Shown piece by piece: positions 36,889-46,898 of a stretch of 64,000 nucleotides of DNA. The notes beneath the pieces were generated by a model. That model searched no databases and had not been told where the DNA came from. It saw nothing but the letters and a program-made list of their open reading frames with translations. The translations under genes were made by a program, and so were the position numbers. The DNA is from Microbulbifer salipaludis (GTDB lineage Bacteria > Pseudomonadota > Gammaproteobacteria > Pseudomonadales > Cellvibrionaceae). Numbering within the stretch: position 1 is the stretch's first letter; each line of letters starts with the position of its first letter. The stretch spans positions 1 to 64,000 of the forward strand of contig NZ_JAEKJR010000002.1 in the NCBI RefSeq assembly GCF_017303155.1. The letters are read 5' to 3'.

Positions 36889-37898
36889 TGAAGTACCCTG
36901 AGAATATTCCCTCAGTAGAAACCCTTACCGACGTTACCGCTGAAGAAATCCCGACGTCTATCAATGGCCGTACTGAGCCGCTGTTGTTCAAAGGGGTAGC
37001 TGCGCACTGGCCGATGGTTGCGGCGGCGAAAGCCGGTGAGCTGTCTGACTATCTTGCGTCTTTCGATCAGGGCCGCCCGTTGATGGTGTTTCGCGCCGGA
37101 GCCGAAAGCGAGGGGCGAATTTTTTACAATGAGCGCATGGATGGCTTCAATTTTGAGCGCACCGCGGGACAGCTGGTGCCGACTATGCGTGCGCTTGAGA
37201 GCGGCGGTGTTGGTGAGGAGTGCTGCTATGTCGGCTCGACCCCCGTGGATCACCACCTGCCAGGCCTGCGTGAAGCGAACGATATCCCTGTCGGTGAAGA
37301 GAAGCCGCTGGTGTCCCTTTGGTTTGGTAACCGCACCCGTGTCGCTGCACACTTCGATCTGCCGGGAAATCTGGCCTGTGTAGTGGCGGGGCGCCGCCGC
37401 TTTACTTTATTTGCCCCGGACCAGGTGAGTAACCTCTATCCGGGGCCTTTGGACTTCAATCCCGCGGGGCAGGCTATTAGCATGGTCGACTTTTATGCCC
37501 CCGATTTTGCGCGTTTCCCGCGCTATCGTGAGGCGCTGCAAGCCGCGTTAGTGGCAGACATGGAGCCCGGGGATGTGCTCTACGTGCCGAGCATGTGGTG
37601 GCACCAGGTAGAGGCACTCGATGATCTCAACGTGCTGGTGAATTACTGGTGGCGCTCCACCCCAACTTGGAGTGGCCTGCCCCAAGATGCATTGATGCAC
37701 GCATTGCTCTCTATCGGAGGTCTGCCGGAGGCGCAGCGCAAGGCCTGGGGAGAGCTGTTTCAACACTTTGTGGTGAACAAAGATCAGGCTTGCGAACATA
37801 TTCCGGAAGGCAGGCACGGGGTACTCGGTGATCTGAACCGGGACGCCTCGGCTCGACTGAAAAAATTACTCATAGAAAAACTGCAGCGCACGCTGTAA
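36888..37898 (+). CDS. JmjC/cupin_8-type Fe(II) oxygenase-like protein
   Basis: This 336-aa protein starts with a GTG that shares a base with the preceding stop (TAGTG). It has the cupin_8 (FIH-like, JmjC) fold, with the metal triad visible as H155 and D157 in AAHFDLPGNLACVVAGRRRFTLF (key AHFD) and H239 in SMWWHQVEAL. Such enzymes are 2-oxoglutarate-dependent hydroxylases. In Xanthomonas and Caulobacter carbohydrate loci, cupin or 'Pass1' genes accompany TonB receptors and W-halogenases, but the substrate is unknown. It is sandwiched between two halogenase genes and is probably part of one operon with them. Confidence 0.85.
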   Translation: MKYPENIPSVETLTDVTAEEIPTSINGRTEPLLFKGVAAHWPMVAAAKAGELSDYLASFDQGRPLMVFRAGAESEGRIFYNERMDGFNFERTAGQLVPTMRALESGGVGEECCYVGSTPVDHHLPGLREANDIPVGEEKPLVSLWFGNRTRVAAHFDLPGNLACVVAGRRRFTLFAPDQVSNLYPGPLDFNPAGQAISMVDFYAPDFARFPRYREALQAALVADMEPGDVLYVPSMWWHQVEALDDLNVLVNYWWRSTPTWSGLPQDALMHALLSIGGLPEAQRKAWGELFQHFVVNKDQACEHIPEGRHGVLGDLNRDASARLKKLLIEKLQRTL

Positions 37899-37930
37899 GC
37901 CTGACAGCAGACGCTGAAGCGGAGAGAGAT

Positions 37931-39424
37931 ATGGCTCAAGCGATTAAAAAAGTAGTAATTGCCGGTGGTGGCACCGCTGGCTGGATGACCGCAGCGGCAC
38001 TTTCCAAATTGATGGGTAGACAGCTCGATATCACTCTGGTCGAGTCTGAGTCCATCGGCACCATTGGTGTCGGTGAGGCTACGATTCCAACCCTGGTTTT
38101 TTTCCACCGCCTGCTGGAAATTGATGAAGCCGAGTTCCTGCGGGAGACGCACGGTACTTACAAGCTCGGCATCCAGTTCGAAAACTGGCGCGATATGGGT
38201 AAAGACTACATTCACGCGTTCGGGGTTACCGGTAGGGACTGCTGGGCGTGTGGTTTCCAGCACTTCTGGCTACGTGCAAAAGAGCTCGGTCTTGCCGGCG
38301 ACTTCGGTGACTATTGCCTAGAGCGTCGTGCCGGGGAGGCAAATAAATTCTCCCACCTGCCCAATAACGGTCTCAATTACGCGTTTCATATCGATGCCAG
38401 TCGCTATGCCGCCTACCTGCGAAAATTCAGCGAAGGGTTTGGCGCAAAGCGTGTCGAGGGCAAAATCGACCATGTACAGATCCATCCGGAGAGCGGTTAT
38501 ATCCGGTCATTAAAACTGGATTCCGGGCAGGAAATCGAGGGCGACTTCTTCATCGACTGCACCGGTATGCGTGCGCTGCTGATCGAGCAGGCGTTGCACA
38601 CAGGGTTTGAATCCTGGTCGCACTGGCTGCCTTGTGACAGTGCCATGGCGGTGCAGACGGAGGCCGTTGAGGCACCCATCCCGTATACCCGATCGATCGC
38701 CCATGAAAGTGGCTGGCAGTGGCGTATCCCGCTGCAGACCCGGGTCGGCAATGGCCTGGTCTATGCAAGTCGCTACCAGAGCGACGAGTCGGCACGGACA
38801 CAGCTGCTGGAGAATATTGAGGGCGAAATGCTGACCGATCCCCTAACTATTAAGTTCCAGACCGGCCGGCGCCGCAAGCAGTGGCACAAGAACTGCCTGG
38901 CGGTGGGGCTTTCCAGCGGGTTTCTCGAGCCGCTCGAATCCACCAGTATCCATCTTATCCAGCAGAATATCGTGCGCTTCCTGCAATTCTTCCCACAGCA
39001 GGAAATTCACCAGCGGGAAGTCGATGAGTTCAACCGCCAGTGTGAGTTTGATATGGAGCGTATTCGCGACTTCATCATCCTGCACTACAAGGTGACTGAT
39101 CGCACCGACACCGAATTCTGGCGTCACTGCCGGCAGCTGGATATTCCGGATACTCTGGCGGCGAAAATCGACATGTTCCGTGAAACCGGCCATGTCTTCC
39201 GCGAAGGTGGTGAGCTGTTTGTGGATTCCTGGCAGCAAGTGATGATCGGCCAGGGGCTGATGCCGGAACGCTATCACCCGCTGGTGGACAGTATGTCCGA
39301 GCAGGAGCTGGCTGGTTTCATTCAGCAGATCAAGCGGGGTGTCGACCAGCAGGTGGCGTCCCTGAACGGCCACAACGAATACCTGAAGGACTTCCTGGCG
39401 GGCCGGCGTACACTGCCGCGCTGA
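37931..39424 (+). CDS. Flavin-dependent tryptophan-halogenase-like protein B
   Basis: This 497-aa protein has GAGAGA before the ATG. All the family marks are intact: FAD-binding GGGTAGW (13-18 region), K78 in GTYKLGIQFENW (equivalent to the catalytic Lys of PrnA), GWQWRIP, and GFLEPLESTSIHL with the active-site Glu. By family it would use FADH2, oxygen and halide to halogenate an aromatic substrate, and marine relatives often prefer bromide. Its location in a TonB-receptor locus argues against a secondary-metabolite pathway. The substrate is not known. Confidence 0.88.
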   Translation: MAQAIKKVVIAGGGTAGWMTAAALSKLMGRQLDITLVESESIGTIGVGEATIPTLVFFHRLLEIDEAEFLRETHGTYKLGIQFENWRDMGKDYIHAFGVTGRDCWACGFQHFWLRAKELGLAGDFGDYCLERRAGEANKFSHLPNNGLNYAFHIDASRYAAYLRKFSEGFGAKRVEGKIDHVQIHPESGYIRSLKLDSGQEIEGDFFIDCTGMRALLIEQALHTGFESWSHWLPCDSAMAVQTEAVEAPIPYTRSIAHESGWQWRIPLQTRVGNGLVYASRYQSDESARTQLLENIEGEMLTDPLTIKFQTGRRRKQWHKNCLAVGLSSGFLEPLESTSIHLIQQNIVRFLQFFPQQEIHQREVDEFNRQCEFDMERIRDFIILHYKVTDRTDTEFWRHCRQLDIPDTLAAKIDMFRETGHVFREGGELFVDSWQQVMIGQGLMPERYHPLVDSMSEQELAGFIQQIKRGVDQQVASLNGHNEYLKDFLAGRRTLPR

Positions 39425-39459
39425 AAACACATGCGAAGAAATAAATGAATACGGACTAG

Positions 39460-39493
39460 CGCCCCACATTGTGAAAATTTCCAATATGGGGCG
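39460..39493. promoter_or_regulatory. Dyad operator upstream of the GH16 lipoprotein gene
   Basis: CGCCCCACATT (39460-39470), 12-base spacer, AATATGGGGCG (39483-39493) form an almost perfect inverted repeat that matches the locus motif AAnGTGGGRCGA. It lies 105-140 bases before the GH16 start. No T tract follows, so it is a better operator than terminator. Confidence 0.65.
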
Positions 39494-39598
39494 ATTTGCA
39501 TTCCCTGCACGCGATAAAACCTCCTGCTGATACGCCAAACCAGCGTATCGATAATGGCGATTGCCAGAAGAACAATAATTTTCGGTGAGGGATTATCC

Positions 39599-41149
39599 AT
39601 GTTTCAATGTTTTACAAAAAAACACCTGCCAGCCTGTGCCCTCGGGTTGTCGTTGCTGATTAGCGGTTGTGGCGGTAGCAGCGGTGGTGGCAACGATGTA
39701 GCCGACGTTCCTGTGGCGCCGGTGCTCCCTGAGCGCCCGGAACCATGCTTGGAGGATCCGCTCAACTCGGGCTACTGCCTGGTGTGGGCGGATGAATTCT
39801 CTGGGGATGCCATTGATGCCGGCAAGTGGTCGCACGAAAAGAATTGCGTGGGCGGCGGTAACAATGAGGCGCAGTGCTACGTAGAAGCTACCGAAAACGC
39901 CTGGGTCGCCGACGACCTGTTGCACATCAAGGCGATTCGCAAAGACGCCGAGGGGCCCAATCGATTTGATGATGACCCCGCCTACGATCCCAATGACACC
40001 AGCGGCAGCGGTACTTATACCTCGGCGCGTTTGCGCACCAAGGGGCTGGGAGACTGGAAATACGGCCGCTTCGAAATGCGGGCGAAATTACCGCAGGGGC
40101 AGGGCAGTTGGCCGGCATTCTGGATGCTGCCGACCGAAGGCGTATACGGCGGTTGGCCACTCTCCGGCGAAATCGACATTGTTGAGGCGGTGAACCTCAA
40201 AGTTGGTGGTGAAGACAAGGTGCATGGCACCCTGCATTACGGGGGCAGCTGGCCCGGCAATAAATATTCCGGTGAGGCTTATCAAATTCCCGGTGGCGTG
40301 AATCCAGCGGATGACTTCCACACCTACGCGGTGGAATGGGAGGAGGGGGAAGTGCGCTGGTATGTGGATGGCGACCACTATGCAACGCAGACCAGCGCGG
40401 GGTGGTACACCACCGCGGATCTGGAAAACCCGCTGGCTCCGTTTGATCAGAGCTTCCATCTGATCCTGAATCTCGCTGTGGGCGGCGATTGGCCTGCGAA
40501 CGTGAATGACACGGGTATCGACGAAAGCGCGTTTCCACAGGAGTTCGTGGTCGACTATGTTCGTGTTTATCAGTGCAGTGAAGACTTTACGACGGGCAAA
40601 GGCTGTGGCTCGAGTGATGGTGACTTCGTACTAAACCCCGGTACTCAACCACCTGCGGCGCCGGATAGCGACAACAATGCGCTGGTCCTCTTTGATGGAG
40701 AAGCGAAAGCTCCATACTCCTGGTTTACCTGGACGGCGAGTGGTGACATCGATTACACGGTGATCGATGCCGGTGATGACTATGGCGACGTTGCCCAGCT
40801 GACCTACAACACCAACCAGGGCATCGGTTATCTTCAGTCAGAAGCAGCCTACAATCTGAGCGCCTTCACCTACGTTGAATTTGACCTTCGGGTGCAGGCG
40901 GAACCATCCGATCCAGGCTCCGCCTCCCTCACGTTTCGCGCAGATTGTGTCCACCCGTGCTCGTCCGGTGATTATTCCCTCGATATGCCAGCACTGGGGG
41001 TATGGACGCATTTTCAAATTCCGGTAATGGATCTGGCCGGTGGTGGACTCAACACCGCCAGTGTAAACACGCCGTTTGTCATCTCTCCCGGGTGGGACAA
41101 CCAGCTCGGCGCCGTGCTGCAGTTGGACAATATCCAATGGGTTAAGTAA
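39599..41149 (+). CDS. GH16 endo-beta-1,3-glucanase lipoprotein (laminarinase)
   Basis: This 516-aa protein is assigned the ATG at 39599, with GAGG upstream and a lipoprotein signal whose lipobox is LISGC; an upstream Met 15 codons earlier has no signal character. After a Gly/Ser linker, the GH16 domain (about 60-330) carries the catalytic signature GEIDIVEAVN with E191, D193 and E196, plus WPAFWMLP. The typical laminarinase residues are present, and nothing marks it as an agarase or carrageenase. The C-terminal 150 residues (LVLFDGEAKAPYSWFTW to LQLDNIQWVK) look like an ExoP-type carbohydrate-binding domain. It is probably anchored in the outer membrane and makes oligosaccharides for the receptors. 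Confidence 0.9.
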   Translation: MFQCFTKKHLPACALGLSLLISGCGGSSGGGNDVADVPVAPVLPERPEPCLEDPLNSGYCLVWADEFSGDAIDAGKWSHEKNCVGGGNNEAQCYVEATENAWVADDLLHIKAIRKDAEGPNRFDDDPAYDPNDTSGSGTYTSARLRTKGLGDWKYGRFEMRAKLPQGQGSWPAFWMLPTEGVYGGWPLSGEIDIVEAVNLKVGGEDKVHGTLHYGGSWPGNKYSGEAYQIPGGVNPADDFHTYAVEWEEGEVRWYVDGDHYATQTSAGWYTTADLENPLAPFDQSFHLILNLAVGGDWPANVNDTGIDESAFPQEFVVDYVRVYQCSEDFTTGKGCGSSDGDFVLNPGTQPPAAPDSDNNALVLFDGEAKAPYSWFTWTASGDIDYTVIDAGDDYGDVAQLTYNTNQGIGYLQSEAAYNLSAFTYVEFDLRVQAEPSDPGSASLTFRADCVHPCSSGDYSLDMPALGVWTHFQIPVMDLAGGGLNTASVNTPFVISPGWDNQLGAVLQLDNIQWVK

Positions 41150-41167
41150 CGCGCCAACAGGTTGTAA

Positions 41168-41238
41168 GTCCCATTCTTATTTCATCGTTTTTATAAGGCG
41201 GAGTGTTTCATTTTTGGCAAATGCTAAATGTGGGACGA
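41168..41238 (+). promoter_or_regulatory. Candidate glucan-locus operator before the GH16-DHOR gene
   Basis: AAATGTGGGACGA (41226-41238) is a near-consensus copy of the locus motif; an inverted GTCCCATT lies upstream at 41168-41175. They are about 115-180 bases before the next gene start. Confidence 0.55.
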
Positions 41239-41351
41239 TCTGAGAAGGCCAATTCCCTACAAACGAGGCGGACGAAGCCGGACCTGTCAGCAGGTCCCGC
41301 GCGAATGCATTACGTCACTGCCTCAATAAAAATAATGTAGATGGAATAGCG

Positions 41352-44300
41352 ATGACACAAAAACAATCGAATGCTGTGCGGTTGCGCAGCGCTCTTGTAT
41401 TTTCAGGTTGCCTGCTGGCTGCAGGTGTTTCTCAGGTCTCCACAGCCGGTGTTGACTACTCCGACGTTGGCGAAATCCTGTGGGAAGAAAACTTTAATGA
41501 AATTAGTGCCTCGACCTGGAATCTGGTTGAGGGAGACGGATGTGCGTACGGTGCCGATCTCTGCGGCTGGGGCAACCAGGAGTTGCAATGGTATGCCGCG
41601 GAAAACGTTGCAGTAGAAGATATCCCGGGAGAGCCGGGAAACAAGGCCCTGACCCTCACGGCGCTCAATGAGTCCGTTGCCAGCAGTGCCTTTACCTCGG
41701 GCAAAGTGGACTCAAAGGGCAAGCTCGCCATTCAGTACGGCATGATCGAAACCCGCCTGCGCGTGCCCCAGGTGGGAACCGGTTTGTGGCCTGCTGCCTG
41801 GTTACTTGGTACGAGCACGGCGACCTGGCCGGCGAATGGCGAGATCGACATGATGGAAATGGGCCATCGTGCACAAGCCATGGTCGATGCGGGCCACCCC
41901 GGTGCGGATGTGAACAGCTATGTGGGCTCCAATGCGATTTTCTATGCGGAGGCGGCCTGCTCCGAGGGTAATCCGACCTGTGCCGCAAGCACGGCCTGGC
42001 AAACGGACAATGCTTATGTAGCGGAAACGCCGCTATCAGACCGTTTTGTCATCTATCGCACCTATTGGACCGACACCGAATTGCGCTTCACCGTGGTGGA
42101 CAACGGTGTCGAGCATGACCTGTATGCTGCGCCAATCAATATTGGTGAGGGGATGGAGGAGTTTAAGGCTCCCTTCTATCTGTTACTCAACCTGGCGGTG
42201 GGCGGCAACTTTACCGATGCGGCGACCGCCGGCGATGTGACCGCGCCCTTGCCCGGCAAGATGTACGTGGACTATGTGCGCGTCTATGAATTGAGCGGTC
42301 TGGGACAGGTCACCTTCGGGGGCAGCGCACCCGAAACCGGTGACTTCGGCGTGTTTACTGACACAACGCCGGTTGATGGCGGTCTCGAAGCTGGTGTCAG
42401 CGCCGATATCTATGTATGGAATGCGGCGTCGGTTTCGGCAGGTACGGAAGCTCCCTTTGAAGGAAGCAATGTCATCGCCTGGGACTACACCACACCGGGC
42501 GCCTGGTTTGGCGGCGGTATTGACAGCCGACAAGCGCTGGATATGGGCAACTACGAAGATGCGGCGTTAAATTTCCGTATCAAGATTCCGGCAGAGGTTG
42601 CGTTCAAGGTGGGCATTAAAGACACCCATGGCAACGAAAGCTGGGTGAGTTTCCCGGCACAAACTACCACCCATGGGCTGGTACGTGACGGTAGCTGGGG
42701 TGCAGCCAGTATTCCGCTGGCACAGCTGCGCAGCGCTGAACTCGATCTGACCTCGATGCAGGGAATGTTCTATCTCGCCAGCGAAGATGAGAGCCTGCCC
42801 ACCGCGACATTCTCCATGGCGGTAGACGATATCGTCTGGGCCGGCGGCGCACAGCTGCCTGCGGACAGTGATGGCGATGGTGTGAATGACAGCCTCGATC
42901 AATGCGCGTCTACGCCGGCAGGTACAGTCGTCGATGCCAGTGGCTGCCCGTTGCCAACGCAACTGCGTATAGAGGCAGAGGATTACGCGCGCTTTTTTGA
43001 TACCACCGCGGGTAACACGGGCGGTGCCTGTCGCAATGACGATGTCGACCTGGAAGCCACTACGGACATCGGCGGTGGCTGTAATCTCGGCTATGTGGCT
43101 GCCGGCGAGTGGCTGGAATACGACTTTGCCCTGGCGGCTGGAACCTACCGTATGACCAGCCGGGTTGCTTCACAAAATGGCGGTGCCGGCTACTCCCTGT
43201 CGATCGACGGTAACAGTGTGGCGAACGGCAGCGTGCCTGCCACCGGCGGGTGGCAGAGCTGGCAATCCCAGGACCTCGGTACACTCAGCCTGGACGGCAA
43301 TCACAGTTTGCGGGTGTCCATTGATGGTGGGGAGTTCAATCTCAACTGGATTGAGTTTACGCCGGTCGCGGCAGATACCGATGGTGACGGCGTTGCCGAT
43401 GGTTCCGATCTATGTCCAAACACACCCGCGGGCGTGAGTGTCGATGACGACGGCTGCGAATTGCAGTCCGGCGCCTACGGCGTACGTCAGACCAGCGCGA
43501 ACACCGCGGAATTCTTCGTCAATAGCGACTACTGGGCCATTGTGCATTACAGCGTAAACGGCGGTGCCGAAAACAATGTAAGTATGGTGCAGGCGAGTGG
43601 TATCAATACCTATTCGGTGACCGGATTACAGGCCGGTGATCAGCTCACTTACTGGTTTACCTATAACACGCCTACCGGTGCAGTCGATACCTATCCGGGT
43701 GAACCCAAGGGTAGTTTCACGCTGGCTGCGGGCACTACAGATTCTGACGGTGATGGCATTGACGACAGTGCAGACCAGTGCCCTGGCACCGCGCAAGGTG
43801 TCGCCGTCGACAGCAGTGGTTGCGCAATACCACCTGCGGATTCTGATGGGGATGGTGTGGCCGATAGTAGTGATCAGTGTCCGGGCACCGCACAGGGTGT
43901 CGCGGTGGATGCCACCGGCTGCCCACTGCCTCCGTCGGATAGTGACGGGGATGGCGTGGCCGACACCAATGACCTGTGTCCGAATACACCACAAGGTGCC
44001 AGCGTTGATGGTGATGGTTGTGAAGTGGTGTCCCAGAGCTTTGGTATTACCCAGATTGATAGCAGTCAGGTTCGCTTCTATGTCAGCGATGCCGCTTGGG
44101 CAGTCGTGCACTACAGCATTAACGGCGGTGCCGAGCAGAACGTGAGCATGAACGCGGATGGTGCGGACCAGATCCTGAATGTAGGAGGCCTCGCCGTTGG
44201 TGACACTATCAGTTACTGGTACACCTATGATAGTGGCACCGGTGCCGTCGATACTTTCCCCGCAGATCCAAAATATACCTTCACGTTGACCGGTGCTTCC

Positions 44301-46814
44301 GATGTGGACGGCGATGGCGTGATGGATAGCATCGATCAGTGCCCCATGACGCCGCCCGGCACGCCGGTGGATGCCTCCGGCTGCCCGTTGACGACCTCTG
44401 ACAGCGATGGCGATGGCGTGGTCGATGCCAGTGACCTGTGCCCCGAAACACCGACAGATACCGCAGTCGATACTGATGGTTGCCCTGTGGCTGTGGCCGA
44501 TAGCGATGGCGATGGGGTGGCAGACACCGTAGATGCCTGCCCGAACACCCCGGCGCAAACCCCTGTGGATGCGCAAGGCTGTGCATTGGCACCGGCATCT
44601 GAAGAAGTTGCCGTGAACGGTAATCTGCTGGTTGGCGGTGCCGACTCCCCATTACCCGGTTACGCCTTGTATGTGTTCGACAATGATGTGGGTAGCAGTA
44701 GTTGCTACGACAGCTGCGCCAGCAACTGGCCGCCGCTACTTGTGTCCGATGGTCTCGCCTCCGGTGCCGCCGGTCTCGGCAGCGTGCAACGGAATGACGG
44801 CAACTGGCAGGTGACCTACGACGGCCGGCCGCTGTACTTTTACGCCGGTGACAGTGCGGCCGCACAGACCAACGGCGATGGTATCGGTGGTGTTTGGTGG
44901 CTGGCTGTCTATAACCCGCAAACACTGTCGGTGGTACCGCTGTTTGATGCGACTACTGCGCTGGAACCTGCCATCAAGTTCGATCGCGGCGACGCTTTGA
45001 TTACGCGCTTTTCCGACCGTGCACGCGACCGTCATGCCAAGGAAGACCATTTCCAGGCCTACGATCACTACCTGAGCTTCTACTGGGAAGACCGCACCGC
45101 GGGCATCGAAATTATCGACGAGGTTGCCAACGGTGGTGATACGGTTCGCATGAACGTGCGCACGGAGTTTCGCCTGAGTGATACCGAAGCGGAGAACCGC
45201 TGGTTCTATCGCGGCGTGGGCACCGTGGCCGAGTATTGCGACAACGGCGTGATGAACGTGGTGGACCAGTACAATTATTACAAGGAGCGCAGTTTTAATT
45301 GCCGGGAAAATCGCCCGATACAGGTGGGTGACCTGCTGGAATTCGAGATCAGCCAGTTCCTGGATCCCAGCGTACCCAATGGTCGTGCGAACTACTACGG
45401 CACCACTTTCCTGTACATCGTGGGTGAAGGCCTGGTGCCCTGGGATGTGGGTGGCGCGACACCGTTCGGCGGGGTTAAGGACTCCTTTAAAATTCCCGAA
45501 AGTGCCTGGCTGGGGGGCGACACCACGATTCATGCGCTGACCTCCGGTGAGACCGACAACCACTTTATGCAGATGGCAACCAATACGGGTTACGACAATG
45601 CGCAGCCTTTCATGCGTGGTCGCCGAGTCCTGCATACGTCGGCCATTGACGGTGTGCACGATGAAAAGCCACTTGAAAACCCACCGCTGCAGGACATGGT
45701 TGGTCTTGCGGGTCCGCACTATGTGAATGACAGCTGTGCCAGCTGCCATGAACGTAATGGCCGCGCCGCACCTGCCCCTGTTGGTGAGCCGCTGGACAAG
45801 TGGGCATTTAAAGTGGCCGATGCCAACGGCAACCCACACCCCTTCCTTGGCAGTGCGCTGCAATCCAAAGCGCGGGATGGCGCTGTGAGTGAAGGCGATG
45901 TCTCCATCGCATTCTGGACCGAGCAAGACGGATTGCGTTCGCCTAACTATGCCTTTACTGGTATCACCCCGGAGCGCTTCTCGGCCCGTATCGCACCCAA
46001 CCTCGTCGGTATGGGGCTGCTGGAAGCCATTGCAGAGTCTTCGATATTGACCAACGAAGATCCCGAGGACAGCAATGGCGACGGGATCTCTGGCCGTGCA
46101 AACCGCGTGCTGGACCCCGAAACCGGTGATCTGCGTCTGGGGCGCTTCGGCTGGAAGGCGGGGGCAGTGAGTATTCGCCATCAGTTGGCCCGCGCACTCA
46201 ATACCGATATGGGCGTGATGACCGCGGTACTGCCGCAGCCAGATTGTGGCGACAGCCAAACGGATTGCGGCACGCCCGGTGCGGAACTGGCCGACGAGCA
46301 CCTGCGTGACCTCACCAAGTACATTGCCTTGTTGGGTGTGCGTCCTCAGCGCGACTATGACAACCCGGTAGTACAAAACGGCGAACAACTGTTTACCAGT
46401 ATTGGCTGTGCGGATTGCCACACGCCCACCCAGCAAACCAGTGCATTCCACCCCCTGGCGGAACTGCGCAACCAGACCATTCATCCCTATACGGATCTAC
46501 TGCTGCACGATATGGGGCCGGGTCTTGCGGACAATCTGGGTGAAGGCGAGGCCAATGGTGCGGAATGGCGGACTACGCCCCTGTGGGGCCTGGGGCTTTC
46601 CGCCTGTGTGACGGGTGGCGTGGAGAACCCGACCGGCGGGCAGGGCAATGAAGTGTGTACGCCGGTACACAGCTACCTGCATGACGGCCGCGCACGCACA
46701 ATCGAGGAGGCAATCCTGTGGCATGGCGGTGAAGCGCAGAGCGCGAACACGGCCTACCAGAACTTGTCAGCCCAGGATCGCAATGCCGTGCTGGAATTCC
46801 TCAAGTCACTCTAG
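41352..46814 (+). CDS. Secreted laminarinase fused to glucan-binding modules and a di-haem oxidoreductase
   Basis: This 1820-aa protein has a signal peptide (about 1-32). Domains in order: GH16 (33-315, catalytic GEIDMMEMG with E164, D166, E169); a beta-sandwich CBM-like module (320-496); a TSP3-like Asp-rich linker; CBM6 (538-673, IEAEDYARF to FNLNWIEF); linker; CBM56-like (707-795); linker; a second CBM56-like (896-975); linker; a Yx[FWY]xxD secreted repeat (1083-1180, YALYVFDNDVGSSSCYDSCASNWPP in part); and a DHOR-type region (1200-1820). The last has two haem sites, CASCH at 1462-1466 and CADCH at 1686-1690. It would bind and cut beta-1,3-glucan while carrying a peroxidase or electron-transfer module. 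The Asp-rich linkers probably bind calcium. Module limits are approximate. Confidence 0.88.
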   Translation: MTQKQSNAVRLRSALVFSGCLLAAGVSQVSTAGVDYSDVGEILWEENFNEISASTWNLVEGDGCAYGADLCGWGNQELQWYAAENVAVEDIPGEPGNKALTLTALNESVASSAFTSGKVDSKGKLAIQYGMIETRLRVPQVGTGLWPAAWLLGTSTATWPANGEIDMMEMGHRAQAMVDAGHPGADVNSYVGSNAIFYAEAACSEGNPTCAASTAWQTDNAYVAETPLSDRFVIYRTYWTDTELRFTVVDNGVEHDLYAAPINIGEGMEEFKAPFYLLLNLAVGGNFTDAATAGDVTAPLPGKMYVDYVRVYELSGLGQVTFGGSAPETGDFGVFTDTTPVDGGLEAGVSADIYVWNAASVSAGTEAPFEGSNVIAWDYTTPGAWFGGGIDSRQALDMGNYEDAALNFRIKIPAEVAFKVGIKDTHGNESWVSFPAQTTTHGLVRDGSWGAASIPLAQLRSAELDLTSMQGMFYLASEDESLPTATFSMAVDDIVWAGGAQLPADSDGDGVNDSLDQCASTPAGTVVDASGCPLPTQLRIEAEDYARFFDTTAGNTGGACRNDDVDLEATTDIGGGCNLGYVAAGEWLEYDFALAAGTYRMTSRVASQNGGAGYSLSIDGNSVANGSVPATGGWQSWQSQDLGTLSLDGNHSLRVSIDGGEFNLNWIEFTPVAADTDGDGVADGSDLCPNTPAGVSVDDDGCELQSGAYGVRQTSANTAEFFVNSDYWAIVHYSVNGGAENNVSMVQASGINTYSVTGLQAGDQLTYWFTYNTPTGAVDTYPGEPKGSFTLAAGTTDSDGDGIDDSADQCPGTAQGVAVDSSGCAIPPADSDGDGVADSSDQCPGTAQGVAVDATGCPLPPSDSDGDGVADTNDLCPNTPQGASVDGDGCEVVSQSFGITQIDSSQVRFYVSDAAWAVVHYSINGGAEQNVSMNADGADQILNVGGLAVGDTISYWYTYDSGTGAVDTFPADPKYTFTLTGASDVDGDGVMDSIDQCPMTPPGTPVDASGCPLTTSDSDGDGVVDASDLCPETPTDTAVDTDGCPVAVADSDGDGVADTVDACPNTPAQTPVDAQGCALAPASEEVAVNGNLLVGGADSPLPGYALYVFDNDVGSSSCYDSCASNWPPLLVSDGLASGAAGLGSVQRNDGNWQVTYDGRPLYFYAGDSAAAQTNGDGIGGVWWLAVYNPQTLSVVPLFDATTALEPAIKFDRGDALITRFSDRARDRHAKEDHFQAYDHYLSFYWEDRTAGIEIIDEVANGGDTVRMNVRTEFRLSDTEAENRWFYRGVGTVAEYCDNGVMNVVDQYNYYKERSFNCRENRPIQVGDLLEFEISQFLDPSVPNGRANYYGTTFLYIVGEGLVPWDVGGATPFGGVKDSFKIPESAWLGGDTTIHALTSGETDNHFMQMATNTGYDNAQPFMRGRRVLHTSAIDGVHDEKPLENPPLQDMVGLAGPHYVNDSCASCHERNGRAAPAPVGEPLDKWAFKVADANGNPHPFLGSALQSKARDGAVSEGDVSIAFWTEQDGLRSPNYAFTGITPERFSARIAPNLVGMGLLEAIAESSILTNEDPEDSNGDGISGRANRVLDPETGDLRLGRFGWKAGAVSIRHQLARALNTDMGVMTAVLPQPDCGDSQTDCGTPGAELADEHLRDLTKYIALLGVRPQRDYDNPVVQNGEQLFTSIGCADCHTPTQQTSAFHPLAELRNQTIHPYTDLLLHDMGPGLADNLGEGEANGAEWRTTPLWGLGLSACVTGGVENPTGGQGNEVCTPVHSYLHDGRARTIEEAILWHGGEAQSANTAYQNLSAQDRNAVLEFLKSL

Positions 46815-46829
46815 TGACACGGCAATAAC

Positions 46830-46869
46830 GGCTTTCTCCGGCGCCTTGACCTTGGGCCCGGAGAAAGCC
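46830..46869 (+). terminator. Hairpin after the GH16-DHOR gene
   Basis: GGCTTTCTCCGG and CCGGAGAAAGCC form a perfect 12-bp stem with a 16-base loop, 16 bases after the stop. The following sequence is pyrimidine-rich but not a clean T run. Confidence 0.65.
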
Positions 46870-46898
46870 CCTTCCTATTTCTTCGCCTGTGTCACCCT

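Noticed and set aside
39460..39493. Dyad read as a terminator for halogenase B
   Set aside because: No T tract follows on either side and the arms match the operator motif found elsewhere.
43740..44590. Regular DNA repeats resembling a CRISPR array
   Set aside because: The periodicity comes from Asp-rich TSP3-like protein repeats in frame; the units diverge at codon third positions and no spacers exist.
44736..46484. 582-codon open frame antisense to the haem domain
   Set aside because: The plus-strand frame has CxxCH motifs and continuous homology; the minus frame is a shadow.
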